This document shows positions 54,861 through 64,000 of a stretch of 64,000 nt of DNA, piece after piece (positions within the stretch are counted from its first letter, which is position 1; each line of letters opens with the position of its first letter). Origin of the DNA: Arthrobacter woluwensis (GTDB lineage: Bacteria > Actinomycetota > Actinomycetes > Actinomycetales > Micrococcaceae); the NCBI RefSeq assembly GCF_030816155.1, contig NZ_JAUSXR010000001.1, positions 1,550,001-1,614,000 on the forward strand, read 5' to 3'. The position numbers and the translations under genes were made by a program. The notes beneath the pieces are model-generated. The model saw only the letters and a list, made by a program, of their open reading frames with translations. It was not told the origin of the DNA and did no database searches.

Positions 54861-55904
54861 TTACTCCCCGGAGCGCGGCTCCTCAGGATCCTCCACCTGG
54901 GTGCCGGCCATGGCGTCACGGGCGGCGCGCCGGAGCTTGCGGTCCGAGTACGGGCGCTCCCCGACGCTCGCCGGCGTCCAGGCGTTCATGTCCTCTTCGG
55001 TGAACTCCGTCTTGGCCCGCTTCTTCAGCGTCAGGCCGTCGACGCCGTCCGCCAGACGGCGCGTGACCAGGAGGAAGCCGGTGTGCCCCACCATGCGGTG
55101 GTTGGGCCGGACGGCCAGGCCCTCCAGGTGCCAGCCACGGACCATGGATTCCCAGGCGTCGGGCTCGGTGAACCGGCCGTCGGCGCGGATGGCCTCGGCC
55201 GTGCGGGACAGCTGGGTGGCCGTGGCCACGTAGTTGATCCAGACGCCGCCCGGGGCCAGCACCGTGGCGACGGCGTCGAGGCACTCCCAGGGCGCCAGCA
55301 TGTCCAGGACCACGCGGTCCACGCTGCCGGGCGCCTCAGCCTTGACGACCTCGTCCTGGAAGTCGCCCAGGCTGATCTGCCAGGCCGGGTGCGGGCCGCC
55401 GAAGATCGTCTCGACGTTGCCGCGGGCGATGTCGGCGAACTCTTCGCGGCGTTCGAACGAGTGAAGGTACCCCAGGTCACCGACGGCGCGGAGCAGGGAG
55501 ATGGACAGGGCACCGGAGCCGACTCCGGCTTCGACGACGCGGGCGCCCGGGAAGATGTCCGCCATGGTCACGATCTGGCCGGCGTCCTTCGGGTAGACCA
55601 CGGCCGCGCCGCGCGGCATCGAGAGGACGAAGTCACTCAGGAGCGGACGCAGCGCCTGGTACTGCTGGCCGATGTTGTTCACGGCCACGCTGCCGTCGGG
55701 CTGGCCGATCAGGTCGTCATGGTTGAGGAAGCCACGGTGGGTGTGGAACGCCCCGCCCCGCTCAAGGGTGATGGTGTTCATCCGCCCCTTCTCGTCGGTG
55801 AGCTGGACCCGCTCGCCCACCCGGAACGGCCCACGGCGTCGAGCGGCGCCGACCGCCTGGCGGCCTTCCGCGGGGGTGGCCTGAGGGGTGTCCTGGTTGC
55901 TCAT
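54861..55904 (-). CDS. trmI: tRNA (adenine-58-N1)-methyltransferase TrmI
   Basis: Methylates A58 (and often A57) in the T-loop of tRNA. 347 residues; the N-terminal small domain (about 30-90) holds GERVQLTDEKGRMNTITLER, and the SAM site is ARVVEAGVGSGALSISLLRA (about 122-141), with DMLAPWECLD near 205. Long acidic C-terminal extension. The gene is found beside arc in other actinobacteria, which supports the call. The ATG at 55904 follows GGAGAAGGA. Confidence 0.95.
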   Translation of the reverse strand: MSNQDTPQATPAEGRQAVGAARRRGPFRVGERVQLTDEKGRMNTITLERGGAFHTHRGFLNHDDLIGQPDGSVAVNNIGQQYQALRPLLSDFVLSMPRGAAVVYPKDAGQIVTMADIFPGARVVEAGVGSGALSISLLRAVGDLGYLHSFERREEFADIARGNVETIFGGPHPAWQISLGDFQDEVVKAEAPGSVDRVVLDMLAPWECLDAVATVLAPGGVWINYVATATQLSRTAEAIRADGRFTEPDAWESMVRGWHLEGLAVRPNHRMVGHTGFLLVTRRLADGVDGLTLKKRAKTEFTEEDMNAWTPASVGERPYSDRKLRRAARDAMAGTQVEDPEEPRSGE

Positions 55905-55981
55905 GGCGTGTTCCTTCTCCTGTGCGCCACGTCGGGCACGCATGGGGGTTGGGCGAAATGTCCGGGAATCAACTGTACCCG

Positions 55982-57121
55982 TCAGCGGGACCCGGCTCGG
56001 CCGGGGCCTTGCGGACGTCCCGTCAGGGCCGCCACGATGGTCGACTGGCGGAGGAGCCCGGTCACCCTGCCGTGCGCGTCGACGACGGCGTACTGGTTGC
56101 CGTCCAGCGCCGAGAGGTAGTCGATGAGTTCCTTGCCGGCGGCGTGGTCCGGCACGTAGGCGCCGGCGGCGAGCGGCACGCTCACCGCGGTGACCGGCGT
56201 CGTCGGCAAGAGGTCAGCGGGCACCGCGGCGACGGCTGACGGGTCGACGACGGCCTGCGGGCTGCCGTCGGGGGCGATGACGATGAACGCGGTGCCCGGT
56301 CGGGCCGCGGAGAAGAGCTGCGCCACGGACAGGTTCTGCGGGACGCCCTGCGCCGGTTCGGCCAGCTGTGCCGCACGGATGTCCGGAAGCCGGCCACGCA
56401 TGCGGGCCACCTTGATCGCTTCGCTCGCTCCCATCCACAGGAATCCGGCCACCAGCAGGGTGATGACGGCGAACTTGAAGTCCAGGCCCTCCCCCAACAG
56501 GTACGGGCGGACGATGAAATACAGCACGATCAGGATGACGAGGATGCGGCCGGTCCAGCCTGCGGCGATGGTGCCCTTCTCGCGGTTCCCGGTGGCGGTC
56601 CAGACGATGGTCTCGACCAGGCGGCCGCCGTCGAGCGGCAGGCCGGGCAGGACATTGAAGATCGCGATGACGAAGTTGGTCCACGTGAAGATCCACAGCA
56701 GGAAGTCCCCCACCCCGACAGGATGGGTCACCGCCATGGCGATCCAGCCGAGGCCCGCCAGGACGAAGTTGGCCGCAGGACCGGCGAAGGCCACCAGGAC
56801 GGAACGCCACGGGGTCGCCTTGAACTCGGTGAACTGCGTGTGGCCGCCCCAGAGGTTGAGCACGATCTTCTCGGAACTCCAGCCGAAGATCCTGGCCGTG
56901 AGCGCATGGGCGAGTTCGTGAACCAGCACCGAGAGGAGCAGAAGGACGGCGTACGTGAAGGCGGCCAGGTAAGCCCCTGCGCCCATCCCCTGCTGAGCCA
57001 GCAGGGGGCCGACGGTCGCCACGGTGAACGCCGCGATGATGAACCAGGAATAGGCCAGGTAGATGGGCACTCCCCAGAGCCTGCCGAGACGCAGGCCGTC
57101 CCGGCTCGCCACCGAGCTCAC
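55982..57121 (-). CDS. Site-2 protease (M50) family membrane metalloprotease with CBS domains
   Basis: A 379-residue intramembrane zinc protease. The metal site is VLVHELAHALTARIFG (about residues 66-81, HELAH), and the third ligand is in NVLPGLPLDGGRLVETI (about 157-173). A CBS-like pair occupies about residues 255-370. Such proteases release membrane-anchored regulators; the CBS part may sense nucleotides. The start overlaps the HAD gene stop (GTGA), so the two are coupled. Confidence 0.93.
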   Translation of the reverse strand: MSSVASRDGLRLGRLWGVPIYLAYSWFIIAAFTVATVGPLLAQQGMGAGAYLAAFTYAVLLLLSVLVHELAHALTARIFGWSSEKIVLNLWGGHTQFTEFKATPWRSVLVAFAGPAANFVLAGLGWIAMAVTHPVGVGDFLLWIFTWTNFVIAIFNVLPGLPLDGGRLVETIVWTATGNREKGTIAAGWTGRILVILIVLYFIVRPYLLGEGLDFKFAVITLLVAGFLWMGASEAIKVARMRGRLPDIRAAQLAEPAQGVPQNLSVAQLFSAARPGTAFIVIAPDGSPQAVVDPSAVAAVPADLLPTTPVTAVSVPLAAGAYVPDHAAGKELIDYLSALDGNQYAVVDAHGRVTGLLRQSTIVAALTGRPQGPGRAGSR

Positions 57122-57882
57122 GCGCTGACCTTTCCGTCTTCGGGATCGAGCCCTGCCGGAGCTCCGGACCAGTGGCCGTCGAGAATGTGCTGCATCGCGG
57201 TGAAATCCTTCTGGGCCAGGGTGTCCCAGCGAGTGAAGCGGCCGGGGAACTCGGGCAGGGGCACCGTGTGCGGGATGCCGATGGTCACGGCTCCGGATGC
57301 CAGCGCCGCGCCCACACCCGGGACGGAATCCTCCAGGGCCACGAAGTTCTCCACGCGGAGCGCGGATTCGGTGGACTGCATCGTCGCCATGGCCTGAAGG
57401 TAGGCCTCCGGGTCGGGCTTGCCGTTCGTGACATCATCCCCGGTGACCAGGAACTCGAAGTACTTCTGCGGCAGCTTCTCCACGACCAGACTGGCGAGAG
57501 GGCGTTCGCTCATGGTGACGAGGGCGCAGCGCACCCCGTTCGCCGTCAGCGAATCCAGCATCTCCTGGGCGCCGGGCCGCCACGGCACCGCTTCCTCGAT
57601 GCGTTCCATGACGCGCGTCGACAGCGTGGAGATGATCTGCCGTTCGGGCATGCGGACGCCTGCGGCCTGCAGGATGCGGGCGCTGCGGTCCAGCGCCTGT
57701 CCCACCAGCTGGATCGCCTGAGCGTGGCTCCACGTGCCCCCGAAGCTCTCCACGAGTTCGTGTTCGGCCGCGATCCAGTACGGTTCCGTGTCCACCAAGG
57801 TCCCGTCCATGTCCCACAGAACGGCCCGCAACGGGGCATCGGGACGGCGATCACCGGAGGACAGAGGCGATGGAGACAACAT
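57118..57882 (-). CDS. HAD-family hydrolase (phosphoglycolate phosphatase-like)
   Basis: A 254-residue phosphatase. Motif I AVLWDMDGTLVDTEPYW (about residues 20-36) has the nucleophile Asp; motif II is in CALVTMSERPLASL, motif III at GKPDPEAYLQ and motif IV at VALEDSVPGVGAALASG (about 191-207). The cap domain is of the beta-phosphoglucomutase type. The substrate is unknown. Divergent from the PAC2 gene. Confidence 0.93.
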   Translation of the reverse strand: MLSPSPLSSGDRRPDAPLRAVLWDMDGTLVDTEPYWIAAEHELVESFGGTWSHAQAIQLVGQALDRSARILQAAGVRMPERQIISTLSTRVMERIEEAVPWRPGAQEMLDSLTANGVRCALVTMSERPLASLVVEKLPQKYFEFLVTGDDVTNGKPDPEAYLQAMATMQSTESALRVENFVALEDSVPGVGAALASGAVTIGIPHTVPLPEFPGRFTRWDTLAQKDFTAMQHILDGHWSGAPAGLDPEDGKVSA

Positions 57883-57956
57883 GGGCCAAGTCTACGGGGC
57901 GGTGATGTGCGAACACGTCCCTTGAGCTGGGCCGGGTCCGTCGTAGGGTAGAGCCC

Positions 57957-58868
57957 ATGGAGAACTTCGACGACCCCGAGGGTCTGCAGGACGAGGCGTT
58001 CCTTCCCCTGCACCAGGGTGGGAAACGCAGCACGGTTCTCATTGCGGCCTTCGAGGGGTGGAATGACGCCGGTGAAGCTGCGAGTGACACCATCAAATTC
58101 CTGAGCAAGGCATGGCATGCCAGGAAGGTGTCGGTCCTGGAGCCTGACGACTATTACGACTTCCAGTTCACCCGGCCCACGGTGCGCACCACGGGCTCCG
58201 GGGAGCGACGGCTCCGCTGGCCGGGCACCAGAATCCACCAGGCGAGCATCCCTGGCGTCCCGGTGGACGCCATCCTGGTGAGCGGCGTGGAGCCGTCCTA
58301 CCGCTGGCGCGCGTTCACCGCGGAGATCCTGGCGCAGGCCGAGGAACTCGGCGTGGACCGGGTGGTCCTGCTGGGCGCCCTGCTGGCCGACGTCCCCCAC
58401 ACCCGCCCGCTGCCCGTCACCGTGACCACCGATGACCGCGCTCTGCAGGAGCGCCTGGACCTGGAACCGTCCACGTACCAGGGCCCCACGGGGATCGTGG
58501 GTGTGTTCGCCGAGGTGGCGCGCCTCGCGGGGCTCCCCGCGATCTCACTCTGGGCGACCGTCCCCCACTATGTGGCGCAATCGCCCTCCCCCAAGGCTCA
58601 GCTCGCGCTGCTGCACCGCATCGAAGAGCTGCTCCAGGTCCCGCTCGATCCCGGCGATCTGGTGGAGGACGCGGAGGCGTGGGAGCGCGGCGTGGACGAG
58701 CTGTCCTCGGAGGACCCGGACATCGCCGGGTACGTCCGTCAGCTGGAGGAGGCCACCGACACGGCCGAACTGCCGGAGGCTTCCGGCGAGTCGATCGCCC
58801 GGGAGTTCGAACGGTATCTGCGGCGTCGCGGCAAAGGCAACGGCCACCCGCACGCCGATCCGTCCTGA
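57957..58868 (+). CDS. PAC2-family protein (proteasome assembly chaperone-like)
   Basis: A 303-residue soluble protein with the PAC2 fold: VLIAAFEGWNDAGEAASDTI (about residues 27-46), SVLEPDDYYDFQFTRPTV (about 58-75), and LWATVPHYVAQSPSPKAQL. Related eukaryotic proteins help assemble the 20S proteasome, but bacterial members occur also in species without proteasomes and their role is not settled. It lies about 3 kb from the proteasome genes. Confidence 0.9.
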   Translation: MENFDDPEGLQDEAFLPLHQGGKRSTVLIAAFEGWNDAGEAASDTIKFLSKAWHARKVSVLEPDDYYDFQFTRPTVRTTGSGERRLRWPGTRIHQASIPGVPVDAILVSGVEPSYRWRAFTAEILAQAEELGVDRVVLLGALLADVPHTRPLPVTVTTDDRALQERLDLEPSTYQGPTGIVGVFAEVARLAGLPAISLWATVPHYVAQSPSPKAQLALLHRIEELLQVPLDPGDLVEDAEAWERGVDELSSEDPDIAGYVRQLEEATDTAELPEASGESIAREFERYLRRRGKGNGHPHADPS

Positions 58869-58904
58869 GCGCTTCCGCCGGGACCGCAGAAGAACTTAAC
58901 AAGA

Positions 58905-58936
58905 GACGACGACGGCGGTCACCCGCCGTCGTCGTC
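58905..58936. terminator. Bidirectional terminator between PAC2 gene and mshC
   Basis: A perfect 14-bp stem (58905-58918 with 58923-58936) with a 4-base loop between converging genes. Strong stem with a short T-rich tail on the plus strand. Confidence 0.85.
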
Positions 58937-58978
58937 CGTTTCAGGAGCGTTCGCCGCGCCTCAGCGCGGAGTCCGTCC

Positions 58979-60256
58979 TCAGAGCTCCACGCCGAGGAGC
59001 GCGTTGACGGAGTCGGAGACCAGGCTGGCGTCCGGCACGCTGGCGGTCCCACCCGCGGCGAGAGCGGTATCCGCCCAGGCGTCCAGGGCCTTCAGCGCGC
59101 CCGGGGCATCCAGGTCGTCGGAGAGACGCTCCCGCAGCGCCGCCAGGAGCGGTCCGGCGGAACCCTCCGGAGCGTGGTCCAGGGCCTCACGCCAGCGGGT
59201 GACGCGACGTTCCGCCTCCTGGAGAAGCTCATCGGTCCAGAACCAGTCGGTGCGGTAGTGGTTCGCCAGAACGGCGCTGCGGATGACCGCTGGCTCCACA
59301 CCTTCCCGGCGCAGCGCCGAGACCAGGACCAGATTGCCCCGGGACTTGCTCATCTTCTCGCCGTCCAGGCCCACCATGCCCGTGTGGGCGTAGTGCTTCG
59401 CCATGGGCTCGCCCGTGAGGGAGTACCAGTGCCCGGCGCCCATCTCGTGGTGCGGGAAGATCAGGTCCGAGCCGCCGGCCTGAACCGTGAACGGCGACGG
59501 CAGGAAGCGCCGGGCGATGACGGTGCATTCGATGTGCCAGCCGGGACGGCCCCGGCCGAGTGAACCGCCGTCCCAGCAGGGCTCACCGTCGCGGGCGACG
59601 CGCCAGAGGAGCGGGTCGAGGCGGTTGCGCTTGCCGGGGCGGTCCGGATCGCCACCGCGCTCGGCGAAGAGGGGAAGCATCTCCTCCTCGCTCAGCCCGG
59701 AGACGGCGCCCAGTTCCCAGGCTTCGACGTTCTGACCTTCGGCGTCGGCCGCGGCGACGTCGTAGTACACGTCACCGTCGGGCTCGCCGTTCGTCCCCGG
59801 CACGCGGTATGCCAGTCCCGAGGCCACGAGGCGCTCGATCTCCGGGACGATCCACGGGATCGCCTCGACGGCGCCGACGTAATGAGCGGGTGCCACGACA
59901 TTGAGCGCTTCCATGTCCTCATGGAAGAGACTGGTCTGATCGACGGCCAGCTCGCGCCAGTCCTGGCCGGTCGCAGTCGCCCGCTCCAGGAGCGGGTCGT
60001 CCACGTCCGTCACGTTCTGCACGTAGTCGACCTGGCTGCCGGCGTCGCGCCAGGCGCGATTCAGCAGATCGAAGGCCAGATATGTCGCCGCGTGACCCAT
60101 GTGGGTCGCGTCATACGGGGTGATCCCGCAGACGTACATCGACTGTTCGGCCTGCGGCTGGATGGTGGCGAAGTCACCGCGCGAGGTGTCGTAGATCCTG
60201 AGCGGCGGCATGGTTCCGGGCAGTTCAGGTACGGGGCGCGTCTTCCACGATTTCAC
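58979..60256 (-). CDS. mshC: Mycothiol cysteine ligase MshC
   Basis: Joins cysteine to glucosaminyl-inositol, a step in making mycothiol, the main thiol of actinobacteria. 425 residues, cysteinyl-tRNA synthetase-like: [20 protein letters not shown] (about residues 39-58, HIGH-type motif with zinc Cys), [10 protein letters not shown] (about 242-251, zinc ligands) and EKMSKSRG (about 301-308). The missing anticodon-binding domain distinguishes it from CysS. Forms a unit with uppP, which lies directly upstream. Confidence 0.95.
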   Translation of the reverse strand: MKSWKTRPVPELPGTMPPLRIYDTSRGDFATIQPQAEQSMYVCGITPYDATHMGHAATYLAFDLLNRAWRDAGSQVDYVQNVTDVDDPLLERATATGQDWRELAVDQTSLFHEDMEALNVVAPAHYVGAVEAIPWIVPEIERLVASGLAYRVPGTNGEPDGDVYYDVAAADAEGQNVEAWELGAVSGLSEEEMLPLFAERGGDPDRPGKRNRLDPLLWRVARDGEPCWDGGSLGRGRPGWHIECTVIARRFLPSPFTVQAGGSDLIFPHHEMGAGHWYSLTGEPMAKHYAHTGMVGLDGEKMSKSRGNLVLVSALRREGVEPAVIRSAVLANHYRTDWFWTDELLQEAERRVTRWREALDHAPEGSAGPLLAALRERLSDDLDAPGALKALDAWADTALAAGGTASVPDASLVSDSVNALLGVEL

Positions 60257-60273
60257 GCCTGTCAGCCTATCGC

Positions 60274-61108
60274 TCAGGCGGGGATGACCCCGAATCCGAG
60301 CAGCAGGTACAGCGCGGCGCCGAGTCCGATGCGGTACCAGACGAACGCCTGGTACCCGCGGCTGGAGATGAACTTGAGGAACCAGCCGATGATCACGTAA
60401 CCGACCGCGAAGGCGATCAGGGTCGCCAGGGCGGTCTCCCCCAGTCCGTACGGACCCGCTGCTTCGGAGCCTTTGAGGACCTTGAAGAGCTGGTAGAAAC
60501 CGGAGCCGAAGACGGCGGGGATCGCCAGGAGGAAGGAGTACCGGGCCGCCGCCTCACGGGTGTAGCCCATGAAGAGACCGGCCGTGATGGTGCCGCCGGA
60601 GCGGGAGACGCCCGGGATGAGTGCGAGCGCCTGGGCGAAACCGTAGAGGACACCGTGCTTGACGGTCAGGTCCTTGAGCTGGCGTTCCTGCTTGCCGAAG
60701 ACGTCGGCCACGGCCAGGATCATGCCGAACACGATCAGCGTGGTGGCCACGATCCACAAGGAGCGGAAGGTGTTCTCGATGTAGTCCTGGAGCAGGATGC
60801 CGAGCACGACGATCGGGATGCTGCCGAGGATCACGAGCCAGCCCATGCGGGCGTCCGGATCGTCCCGGGGCACGCTGCCCCGCAGGGAGCCGAACCACGC
60901 CTTGACGATCCTGACGATGTCCTTCCAGAAGAAGATCAGGACGGCGGTCTCGGTGCCGAGCTGGGTGATGGCGGTGAAGGCCGCCCCCGGGATCGGAGGC
61001 ATTCGGCAGGAACTCCCCCAGGATGCGCAGATGAGCGCTCGATGAAATGGGGAGGAACTCGGTCAGGCCCTGTACCAGGCCGAGAAGTATGGCTTCGATC
61101 CAATTCAT
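60274..61108 (-). CDS. uppP: Undecaprenyl-diphosphatase UppP (BacA), with a frameshift
   Basis: Recycles the undecaprenyl lipid carrier for cell-wall synthesis; an integral membrane protein. Corrected length is 277 residues, normal for the family. [20 protein letters not shown] (about residues 10-29) and the second active-site motif [20 protein letters not shown] are present. The frame breaks at 60984-60988: one frame ends with FLPNASDPG and the next residues [12 protein letters not shown] lie in another. Removing one C from the five-C run rejoins them. Confidence 0.92.
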
Positions 61109-61219
61109 GTAGACGACCTTACGTCATGGCCTGTGGCCTGCCAGGAAGCCCTCGCGGCACCCCCGGCGAAATGTGTCGGAGGGCAGGAAATTCGCCCGCA
61201 GGAGTGGTAGACATCTCAC

Positions 61220-61453
61220 ATGAAGGAACAGATTCTGCCGCGGTCCGTGGAACAACGTCTGTACCAGGGCCAGAATTACGAGTACATGGTCATCAGCGTC
61301 GAGCGCGACGAATCGCTGCCCGAAGCGCGACGGCGCGTGCTGGAGCACAGCGAATACGGCAAATGGGAACTTCACCGCTCCGTCCTTTACCTGGGCGGTC
61401 ATCGGCGCTACTGGATGCGGCGCAAGGTCATGAACGTCGCGCGGACGATCTGA
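61220..61453 (+). CDS. DUF5703-family protein
   Basis: A 77-residue soluble protein rich in Arg and Tyr: QNYEYMVISVERDESLPEAR (about residues 18-37), then EYGKWELHRSVLYLGGHRRY (about 45-64). This matches DUF5703, an actinobacterial family of unknown function. It commonly sits beside the M20 peptidase gene, as here. ATG with GAAGG-type spacing is weak. Confidence 0.88.
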   Translation: MKEQILPRSVEQRLYQGQNYEYMVISVERDESLPEARRRVLEHSEYGKWELHRSVLYLGGHRRYWMRRKVMNVARTI

Positions 61454-61524
61454 GCACGCCACCCGGGCCCGCTGGCGCCGTTTCCCGGCGCCGGCGACCC
61501 CGGTCCTGTCAGGACCAGTCCCGG

Positions 61525-62859
61525 TCAGTAGTTCTGCAGCAGATCGGACAGGACGCGCGTGCCGAAGCGCAGGGAGTCCAGCGGGACCCGCTCGTCGACA
61601 CCGTGGAACATGCCGGTGAAGTCGAGTTCGTCCGGCAACTGCAACGGTGCGAAGCCGTAGCCGGTGATGCCGAGCTGGCTCAGCGACTTGTTGTCCGTGC
61701 CGCCCGAGAGCGTGTACGGCAGCACCGTGGCCTCGGGGTCATGCCGCTTGAGGGAATCGACCATGGCGTCCACGAGATTGCCTGCGAACGGCACCTCCAG
61801 GGAGACGTCCTTGTTCACGTAACTGAGTTCGATCCCCTCGCCGGCCAGCTGACGGATCGTCTCGAACACCTGCTCCTGCTGGCCCGGCAGCGTGCGGCAG
61901 TCCACCAGCGCCTCCGCCGTCTCCGGGATGACGTTGTGCTTGTACCCGCCGGTGAGCAGCGTGGGGTTGGAGGTGTTCTGCAGCGTGGCTCCGACGAAGC
62001 GCGCCACGGTGCCGAGTTCCTTGAGGATGATCTCCGGATTGTCCGGATCGAACTCGACGCCCGTCAGCTCGGTCACGCCGTCCAGGAACTGCCGGGTGGT
62101 GGGCGTGAGCTCGATGGGCCACTCGTGCTGGCCGATGCGCGCGACGGCGGCCGCGAGCCGCGTCACGGCGTTGTCCGTGTTGATCTGCGAGCCGTGGCCC
62201 GCACGGCCGTGTGCCACCAGGCGGAGCCAGGACAGACCCTTTTCCGCCGTCTGCAGCAGGTAGGCGCGCTTGCCGCCGATCGTGGACGAGAAGCCGCCGA
62301 CCTCGGAGATGGCCTCGGTGGCGCCGTCGAACAGTTCGGGACGCTTGTCCACCGCATAGCGGGCGCCGTAGTCCCCGCCGGCCTCCTCATCGGCGAAGAA
62401 CGCGAAGACGAGGTCCCGTTTCGGCTTGATCCCCCGTCGCGCGAAGTCACGGAGGGTCGCGAGGATCATGGCGTCCATGTCCTTCATGTCCACGGCGCCG
62501 CGGCCCCAGATCATGCCGTCCTTGACTTCGGCGGCGAAGGGATCGACGCTCCACTGTTCACGCAGCGCCGGCACGACGTCGAGGTGTCCATGCACCACCA
62601 GCGCACTCGCGCTGGGGTCCTGGCCCTCCATACGGGTCACGACGCTGGCGCGGCCGGGCGCGGACTCGAAGATCTCCGGCTCCAGGCCCACCTCGGCCAT
62701 GAGCCCGGCCACGTACTCGGCGGCCTTCCGCTCCCCGGGACCCTGGTTGTCACCGAAGTTGGTGGTGTCGAAGCGGATGAGTTCGCGGCAGATGTCCACC
62801 ACTTCCGCTTCGGCCGGAGATGTCCCCTGGGAGGGGGTGACGGATTCCTGAGTGCTCAT
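61525..62859 (-). CDS. M20 family metallopeptidase/dipeptidase
   Basis: A 444-residue zinc peptidase. Metal motifs: ALVVHGHLDVVPA (about residues 86-98), GRGAVDMKDMDAM (about 117-129) and FAFFADEEAGGDYG (about 149-162, catalytic Glu pair). A dimerisation domain sits in the middle (about 200-320). Probably cleaves dipeptides or N-acyl amino acids in the cytoplasm; the substrate is unknown. The ATG at 62859 follows GGAAAGG. Confidence 0.93.
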   Translation of the reverse strand: MSTQESVTPSQGTSPAEAEVVDICRELIRFDTTNFGDNQGPGERKAAEYVAGLMAEVGLEPEIFESAPGRASVVTRMEGQDPSASALVVHGHLDVVPALREQWSVDPFAAEVKDGMIWGRGAVDMKDMDAMILATLRDFARRGIKPKRDLVFAFFADEEAGGDYGARYAVDKRPELFDGATEAISEVGGFSSTIGGKRAYLLQTAEKGLSWLRLVAHGRAGHGSQINTDNAVTRLAAAVARIGQHEWPIELTPTTRQFLDGVTELTGVEFDPDNPEIILKELGTVARFVGATLQNTSNPTLLTGGYKHNVIPETAEALVDCRTLPGQQEQVFETIRQLAGEGIELSYVNKDVSLEVPFAGNLVDAMVDSLKRHDPEATVLPYTLSGGTDNKSLSQLGITGYGFAPLQLPDELDFTGMFHGVDERVPLDSLRFGTRVLSDLLQNY

Positions 62860-63073
62860 CGTTTCGCCTTTCCGCGCCGCTGCCGAACTGATCACTCCTC
62901 AGCCTAGTGGGGACGCTCACGCGCGGGGCGTTCTCCCGTTCATGCCCCGAAACCTTGCGAAGCCCCAGCTCAGCCAGGATTTCGCGTTTCCGCGAAATGC
63001 GTGTAGAGTATTTCTCGTTGCCCCGGCGGCCTGAACAGCGGAAACGCAGTCCAGACAGCCGGATCACCCAGAT

Positions 63074-63157
63074 GCGCGGGTGGCGGAATGGCAGACGCGC
63101 TAGCTTGAGGTGCTAGTGCCCGAATAGGGCGTGGGGGTTCAAGTCCCCCTCCGCGCA
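63074..63157 (+). tRNA. tRNA-Leu (anticodon GAG)
   Basis: A complete 84-base class II tRNA. The acceptor stem GCGCGGG (63074-63080) pairs with TCCGCGC (63150-63156), followed by discriminator A. Anticodon stem-loop CTAGC-TTGAGGT-GCTAG places GAG at 63107-63109, reading CUC/CUU. The long variable arm and the GGTTCAAGTCC T-arm are present. The CCA end is not encoded. Confidence 0.97.
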
Positions 63158-63163
63158 CAGAGC

Positions 63164-63194
63164 GAAGGCTCCCGGTCTCAGACCGGGGGCCTTC
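63164..63194 (+). terminator. Terminator after tRNA-Leu
   Basis: A 14-bp stem with one G-T pair (63164-63177 with 63181-63194) and a 3-base loop, followed by CGTGTTTTCC. Directly after the tRNA. Confidence 0.85.
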
Positions 63195-63229
63195 CGTGTT
63201 TTCCGGGTGTCCACTGCCAGAATGACCTC

Positions 63230-63730
63230 ATGACGCCACGGCTCTTCGACCTCCGGTCCACCTGGCATCTGCCCGCCCCGGTCGACCAGGTGTGGGACGT
63301 ACTCACCGCACTGGACCTCCACCCGGGCGAACCGGTGTGGTGGCCAGGGTGCACCGTGGCCGCCCCTCTCACCGTCACGCCGCCCTCCGGAGGCTCGGAC
63401 GAACAGACGCTGACCGATGTCACCGCTCACCTGCGCTTCCGGACGGCGCTCGGCTACTCACTCACGGTGAGCATCCGTCCCACCGTCGCCATCCCACCGC
63501 GGAAGCTCGAGTTCGAAGCGCTGGGCGACCTCGAGGGGGAAGGCTCCATCACCCTCACCCCGGACAGCCCGGGAGGCATGACCAGGATGGACATCCGCTG
63601 GACGGTGCGTCCCACGGTGCGGTGGATGAATTTCCTCGTGCCCGTGGCCTCTCCCGTCTTCGTGGCCGCGCACACGCACACCATGAGGAAGGGCGAGCGG
63701 GGGCTGGCCGCAGTTCTCGCCACAGGCTGA
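63230..63730 (+). CDS. SRPBCC-fold protein (polyketide cyclase/START-like)
   Basis: A 166-residue soluble protein with the helix-grip fold: STWHLPAPVDQVWDVLTALD (about residues 10-29), then strand-rich SITLTPDSPGG and the final helix FVAAHTHTMRKGERGLAAVL. Binds hydrophobic ligands in relatives; the function is unknown. ATG at 63230; the frame runs into the tRNA upstream, which excludes earlier starts. Confidence 0.85.
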   Translation: MTPRLFDLRSTWHLPAPVDQVWDVLTALDLHPGEPVWWPGCTVAAPLTVTPPSGGSDEQTLTDVTAHLRFRTALGYSLTVSIRPTVAIPPRKLEFEALGDLEGEGSITLTPDSPGGMTRMDIRWTVRPTVRWMNFLVPVASPVFVAAHTHTMRKGERGLAAVLATG

Positions 63731-63743
63731 AGGGGAGGGCCCG

Positions 63744-64000
63744 TCACCCTCTCGCCGCCAGCCCGCCGATGCCGGTCCTCAGGAACGCGAAGGGATACAG
63801 CAGCACCGGCACCACCAGGAGGACGTCTTCGCCCGAGAGGTCACCCCCGAGCAGGAGCCACGGGAGGACGAAGGTGATCACCAGGGCACAGGCGAGATAG
63901 AGCCACAGCTGCCACCACGGGTTCGGGGGCAGCCTCTTGTCCGGATCACTCGAACGGGTCCTCGACTTCTTACGGCGGCGTTCGAGCAGTCCGTGGAGCC
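63744..64000 (-). CDS. Partial membrane protein, C-terminal end only
   Basis: The last 84 residues or so of a gene that begins outside the window. A basic stretch LLERRRKKSRTRSSDPDKR is followed by two membrane helices, WLYLACALVITFVLPWLLLG and VLLVVPVLLYPFAFLRTG. Not recognised. It converges with the SRPBCC gene. Confidence 0.65.
   Translation of the reverse strand, partial: LHGLLERRRKKSRTRSSDPDKRLPPNPWWQLWLYLACALVITFVLPWLLLGGDLSGEDVLLVVPVLLYPFAFLRTGIGGLAARG

Noticed and set aside
60655-62907. Plus-strand open frame of 750 residues opposite uppP and the M20 peptidase
   Set aside because: It spans several real genes and a plus-strand gene in another frame (61220-61453), and has no recognisable domain.

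Overview
The window comes from a high-GC Gram-positive bacterium, most likely Arthrobacter or a close relative in the Micrococcaceae. Three things point there: a complete Pup-proteasome gene cluster, the mycothiol gene mshC, and pafB and pafC fused into one gene, as known from Arthrobacter. No rRNA operon, insertion sequence or CRISPR array was seen. There is one tRNA gene, tRNA-Leu(GAG).

Left part (1-14.6 kb): the start of rlmC, a GlsB-type membrane protein, a lipoprotein penicillin-binding protein, a MerR regulator facing a DUF998 gene, and several small membrane genes. From about 7.0 to 8.9 kb the DNA looks clearly less GC-rich. It carries a possible secreted peptide toxin, two tiny membrane genes and a divergent SdpI-family (immunity-like) gene. 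At 11393-11420 there is a close match to the actinobacterial dif site, so the window probably spans the replication terminus. A broken DUF3592 gene copy lies beside it.

Middle part (14.6-36.5 kb): accessory and metabolic genes in short units, many of them a regulator facing its probable target. These include orphan immunity-like genes (SUKH, DUF6228), glycogen phosphorylase, a flavoprotein monooxygenase-MarR-DUF3237 operon, a DHA2 drug pump with an XRE regulator, a TOPRIM protein, a small RHH-VOC operon, a MhuD-like haem monooxygenase, lysE/lysG, a lone AAA ATPase, zapE with a TetR gene, yeiH with a LysR gene, def followed by an rRNA methyltransferase, and an NfeD-SPFH pair.

Right part (36.5-64 kb): mostly conserved housekeeping genes on the minus strand. 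In genome order they are rbpA (plus strand), a polyprenol-phosphate mannose synthase, a candidate structured RNA, an amidohydrolase, helY, tatC, tatA, pafBC, two FKBP-type isomerases, pafA, prcA, prcB, pup, dop, arc (mpa), trmI, a site-2 protease, a HAD phosphatase, a PAC2 protein (plus strand), mshC, uppP, an M20 peptidase and tRNA-Leu. The proteasome genes work together: Dop deamidates Pup, PafA attaches it to proteins, Arc/Mpa unfolds the tagged proteins, PrcA/PrcB degrades them, and PafBC controls a DNA-damage response.

Three conserved genes (helY, dop, uppP) each carry one extra base in a G/C run. This pattern looks more like sequence error than real gene loss.
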